DNA of 10,892 nucleotides, from positions 1 through 10,892 of the forward strand of contig JAJJLU010001063.1 in assembly GCA_023807065.1 (NCBI GenBank), read 5' to 3'. Both the position numbers and the translations under genes were made by a program. This DNA comes from Isotricha intestinalis. Its lineage: Eukaryota; Ciliophora; Litostomatea; Vestibuliferida; Isotrichidae. The notes under the pieces are model-generated. The model searched no databases. It worked only from the letters and a program-made list of their open reading frames with translations, and was not told the DNA's origin. Within the stretch, counting starts at the first letter, position 1. Every line of letters begins with the position of its first letter. Positions 7,935 to 10,892 of this stretch are shown one piece after another.

Positions 7935-8276
7935 ATGATTGAAGACAAAGCTTACAATAATCAAATTGTTTCAGAAGAGGATTTTTTGTTTTCTTCGAAT
8001 CAAAATTATTTAGATTACAAAATTAACAAAGAAAATCAATTCATATTGTTCAATCCTAAATTTTTTACATTTTTCAATGAAGATTTTAACTCTCAAAATG
8101 ATGGAAAAGAAATTTCTTCTTCTGAAACTCAAGTAAGTATAAAGGATAAAGATGTAAATAAAAATAATCAAATATTATTTCCTACCAAGAAAAAGACTTT
8201 CTTTGATGAAAAAAACTTTGAACAAAAAAATAATATTAAAATTCAATCTTTTTTGTTCAATTTAAGAAAGAAATAA
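7935..8276 (+). CDS. Small protein of unknown function (113 aa)
   Basis: A plus-strand frame from ATG at 7935 to TAA at 8274-8276, the last intact gene before the telomere. The protein is less Asn-rich than its neighbours, with many Phe residues grouped in the middle (FNPKFFTFFNEDF, about 39-51) and near the C-terminus (TKKKTFFDEKNFE, about 84-96), and it ends in a basic FNLRKK. It lacks a signal peptide and membrane helix. No domain is recognised. It uses some codons ending in C or G (GAC, TTG, TTC, AAG) and shows no internal stops, which supports real coding. It might be the first exon of a longer gene, but the sequence after the stop is pure AT spacer. A nuclear or regulatory role would be a guess. 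Confidence 0.65.
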   Translation: MIEDKAYNNQIVSEEDFLFSSNQNYLDYKINKENQFILFNPKFFTFFNEDFNSQNDGKEISSSETQVSIKDKDVNKNNQILFPTKKKTFFDEKNFEQKNNIKIQSFLFNLRKK

Positions 8277-8610
8277 AAAAAATCATCAATTCTATAATTT
8301 TTTATTTTTAATTTATCTTGTATATTATTATATATTTGAAAATTTCCCGAATTAAAGATAAATATATTTAATATATATATATATGTATGAATGAGTCTAA
8401 GATTTTAATGAAGATTTAAAGAGAACTCATAATATTTGTTTTATAATTGATTTATTAAAAATAAAAGTTTGAACAAAAATGATTTAAAAAGGAAAAAGAA
8501 TATTTATGATATTTTTAAATCTTACTTATAAATCTTATATATATTTTTTATTTGATGAAATTAAAAAAAATCTTGTGAATTTTTTTATAATTTTTGATTT
8601 AAAAATTATA

Positions 8611-8638
8611 AATATTATAATATAAATATTATAATATA
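8611..8638 (+). repeat. Two-copy tandem repeat, 14-bp unit
   Basis: The unit aatattataatata occurs twice without change (8611-8624, 8625-8638). It is also partly self-complementary, so each copy could form a small hairpin. In DNA this AT-rich it may be fortuitous. Confidence 0.6.
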
Positions 8639-8870
8639 AATAATTAAACATTTATTTCAAATTTTTGTTTTGTTTTCAAATTTCTTTAATTCATAATAAA
8701 TTATTAATATTGTTACTTATTTTAAAGTATCAATAGAAATAATTCAGGCCATGATAATTTACTTTAAGTTAAATATTCTTATTATTAAATATCTTTTCTT
8801 AAATAGCAAAATATCTTTAATTTTTACTTATAATAAATTAAAAAATATAATTCGCTATTCCTTCTTTTAT

Positions 8871-8912
8871 TATTTCAATTAATATAATTACTTTTGATTA
8901 TTAATTGAAATA
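8871..8912. repeat. 14-bp perfect inverted repeat with 14-nt loop
   Basis: The left arm tatttcaattaata (8871-8884) is the exact reverse complement of the right arm tattaattgaaata (8899-8912), separated by 14 nt. Each arm contains a C or G, so it is not a trivial A/T palindrome. It could be a stem-loop, a small inverted-repeat element or a protein-binding site. There is no transcript evidence. Confidence 0.6.
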
Positions 8913-9200
8913 TCTTTGTAAAAGTATAAAATTTCCTTTTTACTTTTAAATTTTAAATTATTTTGTTTGATAATATAATTAACATTATTTTTAAGAAAAA
9001 AACGCAGATTTTTTGTTGATATTTGTAAAATAAATCAAATTTAATTACATAAAATACTTTTTAAAAAATAAAATATAGGAAATATTTAGTAAAGTTTTGT
9101 TTGAAATTATATGAAAGATATTATAATTACATTTATTTTTAAATAAACAAACAATTTTCATTCATTAAATTTTAAAATATTTATTTATATAAAAGATTAA

Positions 9201-9734
9201 ATTTATATATTGTTTCATTTACAAAAAAAAATTCCTCAAATAAAAACTTTAAATGATAACATTGTCTTATAAGAATATATGAAAGAAGAATTTAGATTAT
9301 TATCAAAATAATGTAAAGATAAAAAAGAACAAAAAAATTCTCCTTTAATGAAATAGATATTAATCAAATATTAATAAATTCTAAATTAAATAATATAAGT
9401 GATAATAATTATAGATTAAATGTTTATTTAACAAAAAAGATAATTTTGAATTCAAAACAAAGAATAAATAATATAAAACCAATGTCAATAATTCAAATTA
9501 ATTCTAAAAATTATAATCAACAAATTTCTTTATTTTCTTGAATTTAATAATATTGATAAAAGAGAAAAAAAAAATTTAATAATATACATTATTCTTATTA
9601 TCCATATAAAATTTACTAAATATTATAATCTTCAAGAATATCCTTTTACTCAAACTCCTTTTACTTTTCCTATAATTAATATAATGGATAAGTTTTTTTT
9701 AAATAAAGTATTATTTCATTTCAAATCAAATTAA
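9201..9734 (+). pseudogene. Degraded subtelomeric gene with frameshifts and early stops
   Basis: Three plus-strand frames read in sequence as protein-like. From 9201, one frame gives HLQKKIPQIKTLNDNIVL, interrupted by TAA at 9270 and again at 9309, and continues as CKDKKEQKN. Near the A7 run at 9331-9337 coding character moves to another frame, which stays open for 72 codons (9323-9538) and contains FSFNEIDINQILINSKLNN; it stops at TGA 9539. The third frame is open for 80 codons (9492-9731) and contains EYPFTQTPFTFPIINIMDK, ending with TAA at 9732-9734. Consecutive open runs this long are unlikely by chance in such AT-rich DNA. No intron of the size seen elsewhere would join them. The two early stops fit CAA to TAA decay. 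No start codon is evident and the family is not recognised. Sequencing indels in A runs could explain the shifts but not the early stops. Confidence 0.5.
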
Positions 9735-10457
9735 ATTGAAAATAATCATATAGTTTTTAAATATTTTATTTGTGGGTTCTTAACTTAAGTTTTCTTATTT
9801 ATTTTGTAAATTTTATAATAGAATATTTTACTTTTTATGAAAAATGTATATATAAAAAATATTTGAAAATGAATTCTAAAAAGTAAATAAATATAAATTC
9901 ATCAGTTTTTGAAATTAGACTATTAAATATTAATTTTTTTTTTTATGGAATATTTTTTGAAATAAATAAAAACTTTTAATTTAATTAAAAATAAATTATT
10001 CCTGTTGGCTTATTAAAAAATTTTTTGATAAAAAATAATATCAGTTAATCTTCATTTTTTGTGGTATATTATCTATTATTTTATTTCACTTTTTTTGCAT
10101 GAAAATTTGAATAAAACAATTTTTCTCTCTATTTCTTTTAATTTATTAATTGAATATATATGAATAATTTTTTATATTTGATGTATTTTTACTCTTTAAA
10201 GAATAAGTGTAATATTTTTTTGATTTATACTAAACAATAAAAATATAAAAATTCAATAAAAAAAATATCATAATGAATAACAAACTATAGTAGCTAAAAG
10301 TCAATAAAACATTTCAAATTAATTTTAATATTTAATGATTAGTATATAAATTTAGAAATAATTATTGTTGTTATAACAAATTTTAAAAAGAATTTCTACA
10401 AATTTATTAATAAAAGTGAAGGAGAGAAATATGATATAAGTTAATTGAAAATAATGA
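9735..10457. other. Subtelomeric AT-rich region without genes
   Basis: About 720 bp between the two coding-like relics. It consists of long A and T runs with scattered slightly richer patches (for example near 9771 and 9999). I see no open frame, RNA gene or repeat array worth calling. Confidence 0.5.
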
Positions 10458-10694
10458 AAGAAAAATTTGAAGAATAACAACAATCACTGTATAAATAATA
10501 ATTGTAAATATGATATAAAAGAAAAATCTTGAGAAGAAATAATAATATATTAAGAAAAAAAAATATTATTCAATTACAATTAATACATTTCATAAACAAT
10601 ACTAAGTGGATCAAGTGATAAAATAAATTTTAAAATAAACAAAGAAATTAATATTTAGATATAATTAAATTCTTTAAATATTAAAATAAACTAA
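10458..10694 (+). pseudogene. Possible coding relic next to the telomere (weak)
   Basis: In one plus-strand frame, protein-like segments alternate with stops: KKNLKNNNNHCINNNCKYDI from 10458, then a stop, EEIIIY, a stop, EKKILFNYN, stops, and TILSGSSDKINFKINKEINI before further stops ending at 10694. Most interruptions are TAA (with one TGA and one TAG), as expected if CAA codons decayed to TAA. A second frame over the same bases also looks partly coding, which weakens the case. No family is recognised. Confidence 0.22.
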
Positions 10695-10862
10695 AAACAT
10701 GAATATAATTTGAAGATATAAAAATGGTAGAGATCATAGAAAATGTTATTAAAACATTATTAATTTGGTAAAATATTGAGTGGATGTTTGATAAATAATT
10801 ATAAATTAATTACTTTAAAATAAAATAAATTAAAAGTTATATGTAAAATTTCTATGATATAT

Positions 10863-10892
10863 GGGGATTGGGGATTGGGGATTGGGGATTGG
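10863..10892 (+). repeat. Telomere: (GGGGATT)4 GG
   Basis: Four exact heptamer units followed by GG reach the right edge of the window, directly after AT-rich DNA ending tatgatatat. The G-rich strand runs 5'->3' toward the end, as in true telomeres. The C-strand repeat is AATCCCC (equivalent to CCCCAAT). It is related to the ciliate GGGGTT and GGGTTT types but has an A in each unit. Four G4 blocks are enough for one intramolecular G-quadruplex. Only 30 bp are present, so the true length and end structure are unknown. Confidence 0.93.

Larger units (their letters stand above)
8277..9200. other. Proximal subtelomeric AT-rich region without genes
   Basis: About 920 bp with no convincing open frame on either strand. 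It contains an (AT)7 run at 8371-8384, a two-copy 14-bp tandem repeat at 8611-8638 and a 14-bp perfect inverted repeat at 8871-8912. It marks the change from gene-dense DNA to the gene-poor chromosome end. Confidence 0.6.

Noticed and set aside
600..8276. A reassigned ciliate code in which TAA/TAG mean Gln.
   Set aside because: All intact genes end at TAA after plausible C-termini, contain many CAA codons and no in-frame TAA/TAG/TGA. The stop-rich relics near the telomere are better explained by decay.
8277..10862. tRNA, rRNA or other structured RNA genes in the subtelomere.
   Set aside because: No cloverleaf-like GC-paired arms or A/B box pattern is visible; the slightly GC-richer patches (near 8746, 9771 and 9999) are too short.
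1..10892. A CRISPR array, transposase gene, or bacterial-type defence or toxin system.
   Set aside because: There are no spaced direct repeats, no transposase motif and no operon structure. Introns, a telomere and Asn-rich proteins show eukaryotic DNA.

Overview
This window is the telomeric end of a very AT-rich eukaryotic chromosome. The last 30 bases are four GGGGATT repeats plus GG, with the G-rich strand running 5'->3' off the right edge, as expected at a right-hand chromosome end. The repeat is one A longer than the Tetrahymena-type GGGGTT. It occurs here with very short introns (about 29-38 bp), strongly A/T-biased codons, Asn/Lys-rich proteins and a ciliate-style cyclic-nucleotide-binding-domain K+ channel, so a ciliate macronuclear chromosome is the best guess. 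Intact genes end in TAA and have no in-frame stops, so the code looks standard. Among ciliates this would fit groups that kept the standard code, such as litostomes including rumen ciliates. The organism assignment is inference and cannot be confirmed from sequence alone.

Layout, left to right. Positions 1-599 are AT-rich and hold only a weak partial open frame at the left edge and a small degenerate repeat cluster. Positions 600-3071 (minus) encode an 823-aa voltage-gated-type K+ channel with a C-linker and a CNBD-like domain. A divergent intergenic region of about 640 bp separates it from a three-exon gene (3713-4466, plus) encoding a 228-aa protein with one SHAQKYF-type Myb repeat; an uninterrupted reading misses the first exon and cuts the Myb repeat in half. 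Next is a 350-aa Asn/Lys-rich protein of unknown function (4618-5670, plus), a convergent gap with a possible tiny gene on the minus strand, a 469-aa protein that is about 24% Asn (6101-7510, minus), a divergent spacer with a seven-copy 12-bp A-rich minisatellite, and a 113-aa unknown protein (7935-8276, plus).

From 8277 to 10862 there is no intact gene. This subtelomere of about 2.6 kb holds a 14-bp perfect inverted repeat, short tandem repeats, a fairly convincing broken gene (9201-9734; long open frames joined by shifts, with early in-frame stops) and a weaker coding-like relic (10458-10694).

The genes do not form an evident pathway. The channel (membrane excitability) and the Myb protein (nuclear DNA binding) share a divergent promoter region, but nothing else links them. 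No transposase, RNA gene, CRISPR array or defence-like system is visible.
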